Shown: in pieces, positions 46,845 through 58,314 of the stretch | Numbering within the stretch: the first letter of the stretch is position 1 | Layout: the number at the start of each line of letters is the position of its first letter | Assembly (NCBI GenBank): GCA_021432635.1 | Contig: MU270055.1 | Coordinates: forward strand, 310,001-374,000 | DNA: 64,000 nt | Source of the DNA: Thozetella sp. PMI_491 | Taxonomy: Eukaryota > Ascomycota > Sordariomycetes > Chaetosphaeriales > Chaetosphaeriaceae | Reading direction: 5' to 3' | The notes under the pieces: model-generated | Databases searched by the model: none | Told to the model about the DNA's origin: nothing | Seen by the model: the letters and a program-made list of their open reading frames with translations, nothing else | Made by a program: the position numbers and the translations under genes

Positions 46845-49106
46845 AGTTGGCGTGGTACTGTCGATGCAAGGTGGGGGAGAGGCGGACGAGGTCTGCAATA
46901 GGTTGTGTCTTATTGGTCTCGCTCTCGTCGGGGATCAGGTATGGAAGAAGGAGGGAGTTCTAGAAAAGAATGAGGTTTGTCTGTCGGCAGCTGGCGTTGA
47001 AGATGTAGAAACGGCCTCGTTCACGTGTGAAGAGGGGGGATGCTAAACACGGATACGGGTGCGCTTCTGAAACAGGGGGTTGTTATATGTGCAGGCCTCT
47101 GAATCAGTTAGTGTGCGACTCGGCTCGCCTAACCTAGCTGCGAATCGCGTTTCGCGCGAGTACACGCACCTCTCTTATCACTGTAGTATTCGCAATTGGT
47201 GCTGCGCAGCTTGATGAGCGCTTTTGCTCTAGCGGCGCGTTAGAAGGGGGAACCGGCGAGGCGCCAAGGGCAGCGTGCCTACTGTATGGTGTCCTCTTCG
47301 TGCGACGGCAGCTGGGTGAGGGGTGGATGGGGGCAATTAGTGGGCGTCGGTGGCCTATGGCGGCTGCAGCGTAGTTGGCTAGATGCCGTCTGTTTGTATG
47401 CACAACACTTAGGCAGCGGAAGAGGCGGGGTCGCCAAGTTAGGGTAGTTATTGCTTCTGGGCCGCTGGTGAGAGGGCTCGTCTAGTTAGTTATACATGAA
47501 GATGCATCAGCGCCAGACCCAAGTGGTAATCCGAATGCGGAAGCATGTTGACCCAAACTGGCTGCTCTAAGGCAGGAGAAGTGGGCGGGAGCCGATAGAG
47601 TTCACAATGTTGTCCCGGCCGGTGCAGCGTCGGGGCGACTCGCGGTGGTGGCCAAGGAGAGGTGGTTACGCCGACCGAGTGCCTGCGCCCCCTTCATCGG
47701 ACGCGCGCTGGTAGTCCTCCTAGAGCGAGGTGCGGCCTGCGATGCACGCAGACCTAGGCCTAGGCGGCTTAGACGCCCTCGAGTTGCGCGGGGCGGCAGC
47801 CGTCGTTGCCCGGCGCGCAGTGGTTGGACCGGACGGTCCAACATCCGGCGCTGGCGTGTGGGGACTGTGACCTCACCTTAGCCTCTATTCCCCTCCCCAC
47901 AGCAGCGGGCTGTCCATTGCTCCGACTGGACGGCAGTGCCGGGAAACGCCCTCAGTTCCTTTTTTTCGCACCCTGCGGCCAGTTGGCACGTGTCCGGTGC
48001 GTATGTGAGCGGCTACAGAGGTGGATGGTGCGCGTTCATGTGGCTGGGGGAACCCACCGCCTGTGCCGAATCTCACGAGATCTGAGCCACGGCGATTAAA
48101 GGGTTCTGACTCTCGCTTGTTTTGTCCTCCAATTTACTGTAACTATCGCTTGGCCTACCTACATACTGTTCATAGCGTGGATACCTATGGTAGCACTGCA
48201 CTGCTATCCGTTCAACGCACCTTCCCTGGCAAGCGTGGGTCTTGAACTCTAATCGCCCCGTCCGCCCCGCTCTGCGCTGCTGCTGCGTTTTCTTTTTTTG
48301 GTTTCCCTGTTGCTTTTTCTACTTCTTCCTCCAAGAAAAGGCAGGGGCTAATATGAAGTTCAACGGGTCTGTACACGCGTGGGTGGGACACGACAACCCC
48401 CTCTCTTTGCAAGCGACTATTTTTTTTTTCCCTGCCACGGCCACTGCAGTCCTCGGCATTCACAACCGTCCCTGCATCAGCTGGCTATCCGGCGTCGGTT
48501 CGCTTGGTCCCTGCGCCGTGGTGGCATGTGACTCTAAAGGCATAAAGTGAACTATACCCTGGAGCACCACCAGAGGGACAGCTTCGCTGGGCGGAGGGCC
48601 TTAGGGCTGGCCTGAAGCATGTGGGGTTCCATCCCATCCCGAGCACTAGTTGAGATGGCACGGCCGCCTAGGTAGATCCTAGATTTCGCTTCCGTCCTCC
48701 CACCGTTTCCCTCGTGCTTGGGCCGCTACCAAGTCCAGCAATTGCAAATTGTATCAGCTTGGTCGCACTGGCGGATTTTATACGGATCATACTTCTTACC
48801 GCCCCCAATTCCGTGTTCGCATCATGGGATGTTAACAGTCCAAGGCCTCAAATCTTACGCCTCAGTGACGCGTTTTGGTGATTCGAGTGGCTGAGTAGGG
48901 TCGACTTGCCCTCTGAAGCCAGGTATATTCAGCGAGAGTGGGGGGCCTGTTGGCAGCCCGGAATGTGCATTGGCCAGCCCTACGTAGATTAAAACTGGAC
49001 TCAGGTCAGAGCGACGATCTCCCAAGACTTGCACACGAAGGGTGTCTGGGGGAAAGCCTTCGTCCGCTACTCCCTTCCTGGCCGTTTTACATAGTATGCC
49101 CTGACC
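46845..49106. other. Divergent intergenic region, 2.3 kb
   Basis: Promoter space between the oxysterol-binding gene and a Zn2Cys6 gene. It has a T tract at about 48419-48430 and no coding frame with recognisable features. Confidence 0.5.
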
Positions 49107-50895
49107 ATGAGTGATTCGGGTGAAAGCACCACCAGCGTCAATCCAAAAAAGCGAACCCGAACTGGCTGCATTACCTGCAGGTAAGCAAAAGAAGCGCCCA
49201 ATGCGAGGTACCAGACCACGCAAACCCCACGAGTCTTCTCGCCAAACCCAGCCCGAGTAAGCAGCTGTCCCTGACAGACAATCACCTAGAATCCGGCGCG
49301 TCAAGTGCGACGAGACCCGGCCCGAGTGCAAGCGCTGCATCCAGTCCAAGCGCAAGTGCGACGGCTATGGCCCCGCACTCGCCTCGCGCCTCACGCGCCG
49401 AGAGCTCGCGGATGCCATGCAGCGTCTGTCGGCCGTAGGCCCCGCGAGCCGCATCCTCAGTCCCGGCCCGCAGTATGCCGTCGATGCCGTCGCGTGCTTT
49501 GACTTCTTCCGGGCCCGAACCGCCCCGACGGCCGGCTCCTTCCTGCCCACCGGCTTCTGGGACAAGCGCTTCCTCCAGGTCGCCCACGCCCAGCCGGCCG
49601 TGTGGAACGCTGCCGCCGCCCTGGGCTCCTTGCACCGGCGGTGGGAGATGCTCACCATGGGCGCGACCCGGGAGCAGAGCATCAAGTTTGCCCAGCAGGC
49701 GACGCAGTGCTACGGCCGCGCGATGGCGCTGGCCAAGGACATGACCGACCCGTCCTCCCTTCTGGTGCTCAGTATGTCGCTCGTGGCCGTGGCGAACCTC
49801 TCGGGCAGGTTCACGGATAGTCGCGTTCATCTCGCATCCGGCCGTCGGCTCCTAGACCTCATCCAGGGCCAACGCGAAGGGCTTCCAGACCGTCTTCCGG
49901 ACGGCCTGGACGACGTCGTCGACAGTCTCGTGCGGATGGACCTGGAGGGCGTTTCGTTCTCCGAAGCCAGTGCACCGTACCCGTACAGCCGCATTGGGGA
50001 GCACGGTGGGGTTTACCCAGCTTCCAGCACCGTGAAGAATTTCCAGCACGCGGCAATGCAGCTCCATAGCATGATTCGGGAGTTCCTCAACGTCGCAGGG
50101 CAGGAGCGCTGGGGTGCCTGGCTAAGCGAAGCGGATGACGCTGAGATGCAGAAGAAGCGGGAAATAGCGTTGGCAAACGGCGTTAGCGAGGCCTTGGAGT
50201 GGGAGAAATCGCTCAAGGCCTATCTGCAGTCCCTGAGCCCAGCTGAGCTCGAGAAACACACGACGACACTCCTCTGGCTGAAGCTCCACCACACCACCTT
50301 GCGCTTGCTGCTGAAGGTCAAGGTCGATGGACCTGAGACCCAGTTTGATGCGTTCCTACCACACTTTGAGCGTATCATAGCCCTCGCCGCCGCGCTCTTG
50401 CACAAGACACAGTCGCTAGTCCCTTCGGTCATCTCCCTCGACCCCGGCCTCGTCATGCATCTCCACGTGGTCGTGTCGCGGTGCCGGCATCCCGTCGTCC
50501 GGCGGCGTGCCCTGGCGCTGATGAAGAGATCCAATCGCCAAGAAGGCGTCTGGCACAGCATCGGGGTCGCCGCGGTCGGGGAGAGGATGATCCTGGTAGA
50601 GGAGCAAGGCTTAGGGATCGACATCCCCCCTCTAGTGTATGCCGGGGCGGTTGATGTCGACCGGTGGGCCGAACCTATCAATGGCGAACGTCTCGAGGAT
50701 TGGCTCGAGGGTGACGAAAAATGGACCGCGAAGGCAAGCTGGGAGGGCATGGCCTTCGTTCCCGAAAAACGGCGCTGCATCGATATCATGTTTAATGCCG
50801 ACTACGAGGCCCAATACGTCAATTTGACCATGATATTTTCCGGCTTGGACGAAAATGGCCAGCTCTGTATGGACAGCTCATTGGTTTCGTTCTAA
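49107..50895 (+). CDS. Zn2Cys6 fungal-specific transcription factor, 559 aa
   Basis: Exon 1 is 49107-49180 and exon 2 is 49290-50895; the intron (GTAAGC to CCTAG, 109 nt) splits an Arg codon inside the zinc cluster. The joined N-terminus carries Cys21, 24, 31, 38, 41 and 48 (GCITCRIRRVKCDETRPECK then RCIQSKRKC), a classic binuclear cluster that contacts a CGG half-site. The rest is a helical fungal-specific region without a sharply defined MHR motif; FWDKRFLQVAHAQPAVWNA and similar blocks are common in factors encoded near metabolic and secondary-metabolite genes. The first Met of the long exon (49417) is internal and must not be used as start. It converges on the HET gene, 850 bases away. 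Its targets are unknown. Confidence 0.9.
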
Positions 50896-51747
50896 CGAGA
50901 CCATATGTATGTATGTGGGAAGAATTCCCCTGTATATAGTCGTGTGTCTTTGGTAGAGTGGCTCGAGACGGTAGCACAAATCTCTCGCCGAGGGTGAGGT
51001 AAAGGGTCGCGACGAGGGTTTTCCATCCAAACACTAGAGTCGTTCATATAGAAAGCATCTCAAGGGGCATATACATATCATATTAGACCAAACTATACTG
51101 CATAATTTGCAGCTACATAGCTGCTGTCTAACATTGTTGTAGTACATGCCCTGAACTGACTGGCCTACGGTGCCTCCCACAAAGCTCGGCAGGATCGTTT
51201 TGATCTAAATATTCAATGTTATATTTTGAACCCTCGCCACCTATCTGGGGGGGAAATTGAGGGACTGACATGCGCCTCAAAGGGACATGTAAATCAAACT
51301 AGGCGGGCTAGAGCTTCGAATCTCCTTCGGCCTATGACCAAGCATCCACCCAATATCAGATCTCTAGACGTGGTGACACACAGGGGATAGATACCACCAT
51401 TTTCAAGCGGCAGCGCAAAATACGGTATCAGCCGCTTTCTGGCCGTAGAATTTACGTGCCCTTTCTACGCTGCCGCTTGAAAACGGTGGCATCGCATCGT
51501 CCCTGCGCGGCTGTGCCAGAGCAACCAGCTTACCGCGAGACGCCGCAGTTGAAGTTGACCCGTGCAGATGGAACTTGTACTTACCCATCCAAATCCTTTC
51601 GTTCCCAAGGCTTGTTTCGCTTTCGGCTTACTCTTTGCCTCCGAGCTCCCTCTCAGTTACTTTCCGTCAAATCCTTCCTGTGACCTCTACGTGTTGCAAA
51701 GTCATATGCATCAACGTCCCCCGGGCTACACCTTGCATGGCGAAATA
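50896..51747. other. Convergent intergenic region containing an inverted repeat
   Basis: The 3' flanks of the Zn2Cys6 gene and the HET gene, AT-richer than the genes, with a 22-base inverted repeat at 51394-51489 (separate entry). Confidence 0.55.
51394..51489. repeat. 22-base inverted repeat with 52-base spacer
   Basis: The left arm at 51394-51415 (CCACCATTTTCAAGCGGCAG then CG) and the right arm at 51468-51489 are reverse complements at 21 of 22 positions. The element is 96 bases overall and sits between two convergent genes. It could be an intrinsic hairpin RNA, a 3'-end structure or a tiny foldback element. I do not see a clear target-site duplication (the flanks are ATA and CAT). Confidence 0.8.
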
Positions 51748-54153
51748 TCATTCATCTGATGGGGAGGGTGCAATGTGCCCCATATTCTTTACTTTATCCA
51801 AGTTCGAGGCAATGTCCATGACTTGAGTGGTTATCAAGTCCATCATGGAAGACAGTGTTTTCGAATAGGTGGCTGCCAGGTCTCGCTCTTCGTGAGGGAG
51901 TTCCCAACACAAAAGGTCCCGGGAGCTGAGGAACGTCCCCACCACTTCTCTGCCATGTCTATCCCAGAACTTCCGGAGCATCGACATGGCCTCGGAGACC
52001 TCAGTGCTCAGATACGGCGACGGAGGACGCGGCCAGCCGGGAAAGATTATATCCCAGATTTGGAACCACTGGGATTCATGCGAGAGCCTTTTGTCAGGCC
52101 GCTGGGTGAGGCGTGCTCTCTGCGCTTCCGATATCTCTTGGAACGTGACTTGGGCGACCGGTTCACAATCTCGAGCGACAAGATGGGTATCACGGTCGGC
52201 AGCCATCGAGAATGTCTTATAACAGATAGGGCAGTAGAATGGCATGCTATGCCTGCGCAGCACATGGCGCTTTACGGATTGCACATTCTTGAGTTCTATC
52301 TTTTGGCAGTCGAGGTATTTCTGGAGATCCCTCTTGTAGTACGGACAAGCGAAAAGACAGCGGGCGTTATCTTTGGAAGAATGAGCAGGCTTGCCCTGCT
52401 CAGCGTTGCTGCTCATTTCCCGGCCGCTTCGTGTCGTGATTCTTGCTAATTCGGCTTGCAGCGAAGGAGATAGCGCTGTGTCGGGAAAAGACAGGTCTTT
52501 GACGAGATCATAGTGAGCCGAATCCAAAGCCCACGATTTGAAAGCCAGAAGCGACGTTTTAAGTAGATCACCTTCGATTTGGCGGAATGGGTGATCTACC
52601 GCGAGGGTATGTCCTTCCAGGGAGCCTAGAGTCGAGGCGTAATCGAATTCAGAACTTGTGGATGCATCGGGGGTTGTGTCGAGATGTTCTAGCCACGACT
52701 CACTGGCGCGGGGCAGGACGATATCTTTAGCTGGGAAATGTTGTAGTGTGGGCGAGGGTGTATCAAGAGTTGCGTGTTTCTTGTTGGTGATGGTAAGAGG
52801 GGGCTCCGAATCGCTCCGGTGCCTCTTGCTGCTGTTCCCTGTCCCGGCGAGCGAGCTGCTGGCCGAAAACTGCCTTGGATGGTCCAGAAGCAGCCGGTAC
52901 TCCCAGCCACTGGCGACACCCGGCGCCCGCTTGGGAGGCTGTTCGCCTTTTTGCGGGCCATCCGGATGGGAAGTGGGTTGAAACGTATTTGTTGGATGCC
53001 GAGGTATCATGAACCCGTCAGTGTGAGCATCCACGTCCTTCTTTATGTAGATTGTCCTGAAGCTGCGCTCAGGTAACATCTCGTCGCGAGGCTGCACCAG
53101 GATTTGATTGGGCTTCACTCTGACAAACGTACCAGACGTCTCCATGAGCCAGATGCCAATTCGTTTTGGGGGACTACTGCCGCGGCGGCTGTAGCTTGCG
53201 AGGTGCAGGATGCACTCGGGGCCAAATGTTACCTTCTCCAGTTGGGCGTTGACGCGCAGGCCCTTGTTCGTAAGGCAGAGCTCTCCGTGGTATTCAAATG
53301 GGTACCGGCTGAGCTCTGGATCTTTGTTCTGGAAGTGGAGAAATTCAGAGGGAGAGTGAGCGAATATGCCGCGGCACCTCGCAGAGTCGGTGGCCTCCCA
53401 TGCGAAGATGGAACTATCTGTCGTCTGTTTCAAAATCTCTTCTTGAAGGCGTATAAAAGCTTTTCTGCCCTCTCCGTAAAGAATATCTACCGCCACATCG
53501 AAGATTCCCAAGAGGCTGTAAGCCATATCCTCGACGCGGGTGGTTTGTCGCTCAGCCGCCCACGACATCCTCCTCGCCACGGATACTTGTTGCATCCGAG
53601 TGCTGTCCACTAGCACGTCCTCGTCAATCCTCGTGATGGCCGAGACGATGGGCAGGAGGAATCCGGATGTCTTGGACCCGCGATACGCCCAGGCCTTGTC
53701 GTAGAACTGGACGACTCTGGGAGCGACGAGCTCTTGGAGGGTCCAGCCTCGTGTAAACCATCTGCTCGCAGACCAGCGTGCCAGCGTATCGTTCGGGTCT
53801 CCGTCGTCGTGGCTGTCCGGTTCCAGGTCGCTGAGGTAGACGATGCATTCTCGCGCACTCTTGTACCACTGGAACATGGATCGGATAGCCTCGTCGACTT
53901 CGGCGCTGGAGGTCTTGTCGATGCAGCAAGTGTCCACCCACAGGTACGTGTAGCCCAGACTTCCAGCAGTCGTGCACGCATTCTGAACCTTGGAGAAGCC
54001 GGGCCGGTCCTCCAGGCTGCTGAAATCCGGAGCCTCTCGCACGTCCCGGTAGGAGAGTTCGTGCTCGTCCCAGGTGTGGGACAGAATGGCATATTCCGGG
54101 GGACTCGGCCCGAAGTCGACGAGGTTCAGATTGTCGACATGCAGCAGACGCAT
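51748..54153 (-). CDS. HET-domain protein with C-terminal C2H2-like zinc-finger module, 801 aa
   Basis: The start at 54153 gives MRLLHVDNLNLVDFG, the usual beginning of HET proteins; a longer in-frame start at 54318 adds 55 basic, unlike-family residues. HET blocks: YAILSHTWDEHELSYRDV near 20, YLWVDTCCIDKTSSAEVDEA then IRSMFQWYKSARECIVYLSD near 65-110, and RWFTRGWTLQELVAPRVVQF near 125-150, then DMAYSLLGIFDV and LYGEGRKAFIRLQEEI. A Ser/Pro-rich linker follows (about 430-560). The C-terminus has a zinc-finger module from about 600: CPYYKRD, a further Cys, VKRHVLRRH, YCPICYKTF and a late His, ending in WFQIWDIIFPGWPRPPSPYL near 692. HET domains trigger fungal cell death on non-self recognition. 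The zinc finger may act as sensor, by inference. A paralogous module is encoded at 58315-59853. Confidence 0.9.
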   Translation of the reverse strand: MRLLHVDNLNLVDFGPSPPEYAILSHTWDEHELSYRDVREAPDFSSLEDRPGFSKVQNACTTAGSLGYTYLWVDTCCIDKTSSAEVDEAIRSMFQWYKSARECIVYLSDLEPDSHDDGDPNDTLARWSASRWFTRGWTLQELVAPRVVQFYDKAWAYRGSKTSGFLLPIVSAITRIDEDVLVDSTRMQQVSVARRMSWAAERQTTRVEDMAYSLLGIFDVAVDILYGEGRKAFIRLQEEILKQTTDSSIFAWEATDSARCRGIFAHSPSEFLHFQNKDPELSRYPFEYHGELCLTNKGLRVNAQLEKVTFGPECILHLASYSRRGSSPPKRIGIWLMETSGTFVRVKPNQILVQPRDEMLPERSFRTIYIKKDVDAHTDGFMIPRHPTNTFQPTSHPDGPQKGEQPPKRAPGVASGWEYRLLLDHPRQFSASSSLAGTGNSSKRHRSDSEPPLTITNKKHATLDTPSPTLQHFPAKDIVLPRASESWLEHLDTTPDASTSSEFDYASTLGSLEGHTLAVDHPFRQIEGDLLKTSLLAFKSWALDSAHYDLVKDLSFPDTALSPSLQAELARITTRSGREMSSNAEQGKPAHSSKDNARCLFACPYYKRDLQKYLDCQKIELKNVQSVKRHVLRRHSMPFYCPICYKTFSMAADRDTHLVARDCEPVAQVTFQEISEAQRARLTQRPDKRLSHESQWFQIWDIIFPGWPRPPSPYLSTEVSEAMSMLRKFWDRHGREVVGTFLSSRDLLCWELPHEERDLAATYSKTLSSMMDLITTQVMDIASNLDKVKNMGHIAPSPSDE

Positions 54154-55519
54154 GACGATAGGGTGGGGAATGATGGAGAGCCGTCGACCTTCTCGTCGTT
54201 GTTGACCGGCACGACAGCGCGGCAACCTGGTGGCGAATTCCTTTTTTACCCTTTGCCTGCAACTTTGGGAAGGCAACCTTGGGAGGACTGGCAGCAAGCC
54301 CTCCGGGCATCGACGCATGGGCGCGCTCTCAGAGGCCCTTCAGCTGGTTTGGCACTGGCCAATCAGCGCAGAGCCGCACATCACATTTGTGCTGTTCTCA
54401 GCCTTGCATGGCAATCGTATTAAGGCAAGTCGGTAGCATTTGTTCGTGCCAGCCTTGCCCAATCGAGGCTCGAGACGGGCTAGGTGGGGGTCTCAGCGAT
54501 GTGACAACTCTCTGGAAGATATTCTGTCGGCGGAAGACGGTTATCGCAAGAAACCGGTCATCTCCTTGGTGCCCAGGGCCTGTCACAGCGATGCAGGCGG
54601 AAGGTGCGCCCTGTATCTGGTAATGCCTAGCCCTCACGCCTTAGGCGGCACGACCCGCAGAACATGAAACCTAGCACATCACTTGGCCATGCCCTTGGTG
54701 AGGGATTCGGTACTTCGATACCAAAGCAAGCCAAACGGAACTGCAGGGGCTGGCCAACCGAGCCAACCGAGCCTCGGGCTGAGCAATGACAGTCAGCACG
54801 CCCGGGTGGCTAAATAGGTCCCATCTGGCTGTGATGCTTTACACTAACTCGCTATCAGTCATCTATAAGCTTTGTATTTCATCTACTCTTTTATGAGATT
54901 GCCTCTCAATAAGGAAATGTAGCGATGACCCAGCTCTAAGCTTTCGACAAGGGCGTTTGGCAGGGTACTATATACTCCCTCCACAAAAGTTCTCTATATC
55001 TACATAATACGTTTTAGCTAAACATATTGCAACAAGCATCATAGTTCTAAGTAGTATTAATCGAGAAATTCGAGTCCAGAGCCTTGTTGCAATGAAATTG
55101 GGGCTATCCGCAAGTTCCTTTCCTTACTAGGAGAAATCTGCGGAATACATGCTCTGATCCAATCGATTTACCTGTAAACGAACATGATAGGTCGCTAGGT
55201 TTTTGATCCCACAGCAGAAAATTGTAGAATGCCCCTCACTAAAAGAAGCTTACGAAAAAAAAACCCCTAAGCTACCCCTCAAACCCCTCCAACGAACCCC
55301 ACTGGCCGATCTCGGAATGTACTGATAGTTTTCCTGTTGACTCAACGATCGGTCGAGCCATCCCAATCACGACGAAGAGAAGGGGAGAGTTTTTCCGACA
55401 GGGATTCAGAATTGTCTCTCTATTTCGCCCTATCACCCCACAGCAGCATCTCAGGAACGTGTGTCTCTGGACCTTCAGTGCCTTTCATACCCAAGTCATA
55501 CAGCGCGGAGTCTATCAAG
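54154..55519. other. Divergent intergenic region with an AT-rich block
   Basis: Promoter space of the HET gene and of LYS9. Bases from about 54830 to 55270 are distinctly AT-rich and contain no coding frame. A TACTCCCTCC sequence at about 54973 looks like the end of some mariner-type elements, but I found no matching inverted copy. Confidence 0.5.
55336..55346 (+). promoter_or_regulatory. TGACTCA palindrome, CPC-1/Gcn4-type site
   Basis: The 11-base perfect palindrome GTTGACTCAAC carries the TGACTCA core at 55338-55344, about 180 bases upstream of the LYS9 start. Gcn4 in yeast and CPC-1/CpcA in filamentous fungi bind this core to raise amino-acid biosynthetic genes, lysine genes among them, during amino-acid starvation. 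Position and target fit well; binding is not shown. Confidence 0.6.
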
Positions 55520-57306
55520 ATGGCTTCTCAGCAGTAAGCTGCCATTGGGGCTCCAATCGGCCAGAAAAGCGCATTGCTAATGTCGTCCTTCTCGCGCGTA
55601 TAGCAAGGTACTCATGCTAGGAGCGGGCTTCGTCACACGGCCGACGCTGGACATCCTTAGCGAGGCCGGGATTCCCGTGACTGTTGGTACGTACGAGTTT
55701 ATCCTGACTACTCGCTTCTTCCCCCTTAGATTCTTGCTCCACGCTTGACTTTGCCAGGCCCTGTCCCGCTAACTAGATGACTCCTTGTAGCCTGCAGGAC
55801 GCTCGAGAGCGCCAAGCAGCTGTCGGAGGGCGTTGCCCACGCCACGCCCATCTCGCTCGACGTGACCGACGAAAGCGCTCTGGACGCGGCAGTGGGCCAG
55901 CACGACCTGGTCATCAGCCTGATCCCCTACACGTTCCACGCAACGGTGATCAAGTCGGCTATCCGCAACAAGAAGCATGTCGTGACGACCAGCTACGTGT
56001 CGCCGGCCATGATGGCGCTCGACGCCGAGGCCAAGGCGGCGGGCATCACGGTTATGAACGAGATTGGGCTTGATCCTGTGAGTTGCTCCATACACCAAGT
56101 CCTCCTATCTCTGGATCGTACACTACACATGCGAAGCCATGTTTCTTCTGCCTCCCCCCCTTCTCCTCGCTCCTCCCCACCAGACTGCGTGTTGTAGAAG
56201 CCAGTGTCGGAGATATGGTATTAACCATGATATCCAAGGGCATCGACCACCTGTACGCCATCAAGACCATCAACGAGGTGCACCAGGCAGGCGGCAAGAT
56301 CCTGTCCTTCAAATCATACTGCGGCGGTTTGCCAGCGGCTGAAGACTCGGACAACCCGCTGGGCTACAAGTTCTCGTGGTCGTCGCGCGGCGTGCTTCTG
56401 GCGCTGCGCAACGCGGGCAAGTGGTGGGAGGATGGCAAGATCGTGGAGGTGGCAGGCAAGGACTTGATGGGCACCGCAAAGCCCTACTTCATCTACCCTG
56501 GCTACGCCTTCGTGGCCTACCCGAACCGAGACTCGACGCCGTACAAGGAGCGCTACAGCATCCCCGAGGCTGAGACCGTAGTTCGCGGCACCCTGCGGTA
56601 CCAGGGCTTCCCTCAGTTCGTGCGCGTGCTGGTTGACCTCGGCTTTCTCGAGGAGACTCCGCTGGAGGCGCTCACCAAGCCCATTAGCTGGCGGGAGGCG
56701 ACCAAGGCCGTGGTCGGCGCTGCTTCGGCAGGCGCCGCGGACCTCGAGGCCACAATCCTCTCCAAGGCCACTTTTGAGTCGTCTGAGGAGCAGCAGCGCA
56801 TCCTCGGCGGGCTGCGGTGGCTCGGACTGTTCTCGGAGGACGTCATAACCCCCAGGGGCAACCCGCTGGACACGCTGTGCGCAACGCTGGAGCAGAAGAT
56901 GCTATACGAGGAAGGGGAGCGTGACATGGTCATGCTGCAGCACAAGTTTGAGATTGAGCACAAGGATGGCCGGCGCGAGACGCGCACGTCGACGCTGTGC
57001 GAGAATGGCGACCCCAAGGGATATTCCGCCATGGCCCGCCTGGTCGGAGTTCCTTGCGGAGTGGGCAAGTTCCCCGTTCTATGACGCGTCGTATGAGTGA
57101 TGCTAACATTCTTAAACAGCCGTTAAGCAAGTCCTTGATGGGACGATTTCCGATAAGGGAGTTCTCGCGCCAATGAACGAGAAGATCAACGAGCCGCTTA
57201 TGCGAGAGCTTCGTGAGAAATACGGGTTAGTATTTTGGGCAGTCCTCTTCAACGATGTACTGACACAGTCTTCAGCATCGAGTGCCACGAGAAGACTATC
57301 GCCTAA
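55520..57306 (+). CDS. LYS9: Saccharopine reductase (saccharopine dehydrogenase, NADP+, L-glutamate-forming), 448 aa
   Basis: Exons: 55520-55533, 55604-55686, 55791-56077, 56239-57064, 57120-57225 and 57276-57306, 1347 nt in frame. The protein starts MASQHKVLMLGAGFVTRPTL (Rossmann nucleotide site GAGFV), then ACRTLESAKQLS, SYVSPAMM, NEIGLDPGIDHLYAIKTI, SYCGGLPAAEDSDNPLGYKF and PKGYSAMARLVGVPCGVAVK. It joins 2-aminoadipate semialdehyde and glutamate with NADPH to form saccharopine, the next-to-last step of fungal alpha-aminoadipate lysine synthesis, in the cytosol. The length matches yeast Lys9. Intron 4 (57065-57119) begins GCAAGT instead of GT. A CPC-1/Gcn4-type site lies upstream. The first exon codes only four full codons. 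Orthologue call is firm. Confidence 0.95.
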
Positions 57307-58314
57307 AAGCAAAACGATAGAATCCAGCCCGATATCCCCCGCGATTTCCTTTCGTCTCTTGGCAGAAGCTTCATCGTCGAATGTCTTCGTGAAAAAAGAA
57401 CGGGGAGCTTCCGCTAGAAAAATAGAATACGTGATCTCAGTAGAAGACAAATCAATTTACGCGATGACGCATTACGCCCACTGAAGGTGCATGCACGCTT
57501 GAGCCTGTGGTCAAGTTCGTGGTGGGTGGGACTTGGATCACAACTTCTCGGTGCGAGGAATGTTGCCCATGAGGTTGAACATGCGGCTGGGAAGCTTAGA
57601 ACGGGAGCTAAAAAAGTCAAGACTACTACCAGCAAGATACCGGGCTTTGGTCAGGATGACTAGTCATGCTCTACTATGCTTAGTTACGGCCGATCGCTAA
57701 GGCCTAGGCTTCTCCGACCTGCGTTATCCTCCTTGCCACCCCTAGTTCATTCGGACAGCTTGTGAAGAGTCATATGTCCTGAACTTTGATGGGACCGAAA
57801 ATCCCGTCATCTTTTCGGCGCGATTACGATGTTCTACCATGTCACGAATGTGAACAAATACAATGTCCTCAGCCAGCCTATCTAGCACTTGACGTGGTGG
57901 TTGGGTCAGGGCCCAGACCTGGATGGCTTCATTTTATACGATTATAACTATGAGACATCGTGATCGTTGTTATCGCTAATTCATTGCTCGTTGAACCTGG
58001 TGTTTTCCTTTCTCATGGCATACAGCCGTCCTCACCCTATCCGGTCGCCCGGGAATTCCTACTCCTTTACTGCGCCTCAAACCTAAAGACAAGTCCAGTC
58101 TGACACACAAGAGACGCTAAAAGGAAACATTGCTGTCATGAGAGAGGAGATGACACTAGGGAACGTAGGAAAGCGCTTCCTGCTAATAGAAAGAGGCAAA
58201 TCGCGGCTGTCTACTGAGACAGGCCGCTGTGGAAGGTTCCGTGGGACGAGGCCTAGAAGCATCAAGTCCCCTGATTTCATAACTTGGGACCGCTATGGTC
58301 ATCATCAATGGTCT
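57307..58314. other. Convergent intergenic region
   Basis: The 3' flanks of LYS9 and the zinc-finger gene. Short frames only; nothing supported. Confidence 0.5.

Noticed and set aside
54154-54318. 55-residue N-terminal extension of the HET protein
   Set aside because: HET proteins begin with MRLL-type sequence; the extension is basic and unlike the family, so the later Met is used.
54969-55330. Possible mariner-type MITE beginning at TACTCCCTCC
   Set aside because: Only one end is seen; no inverted copy or TA duplication was found downstream.
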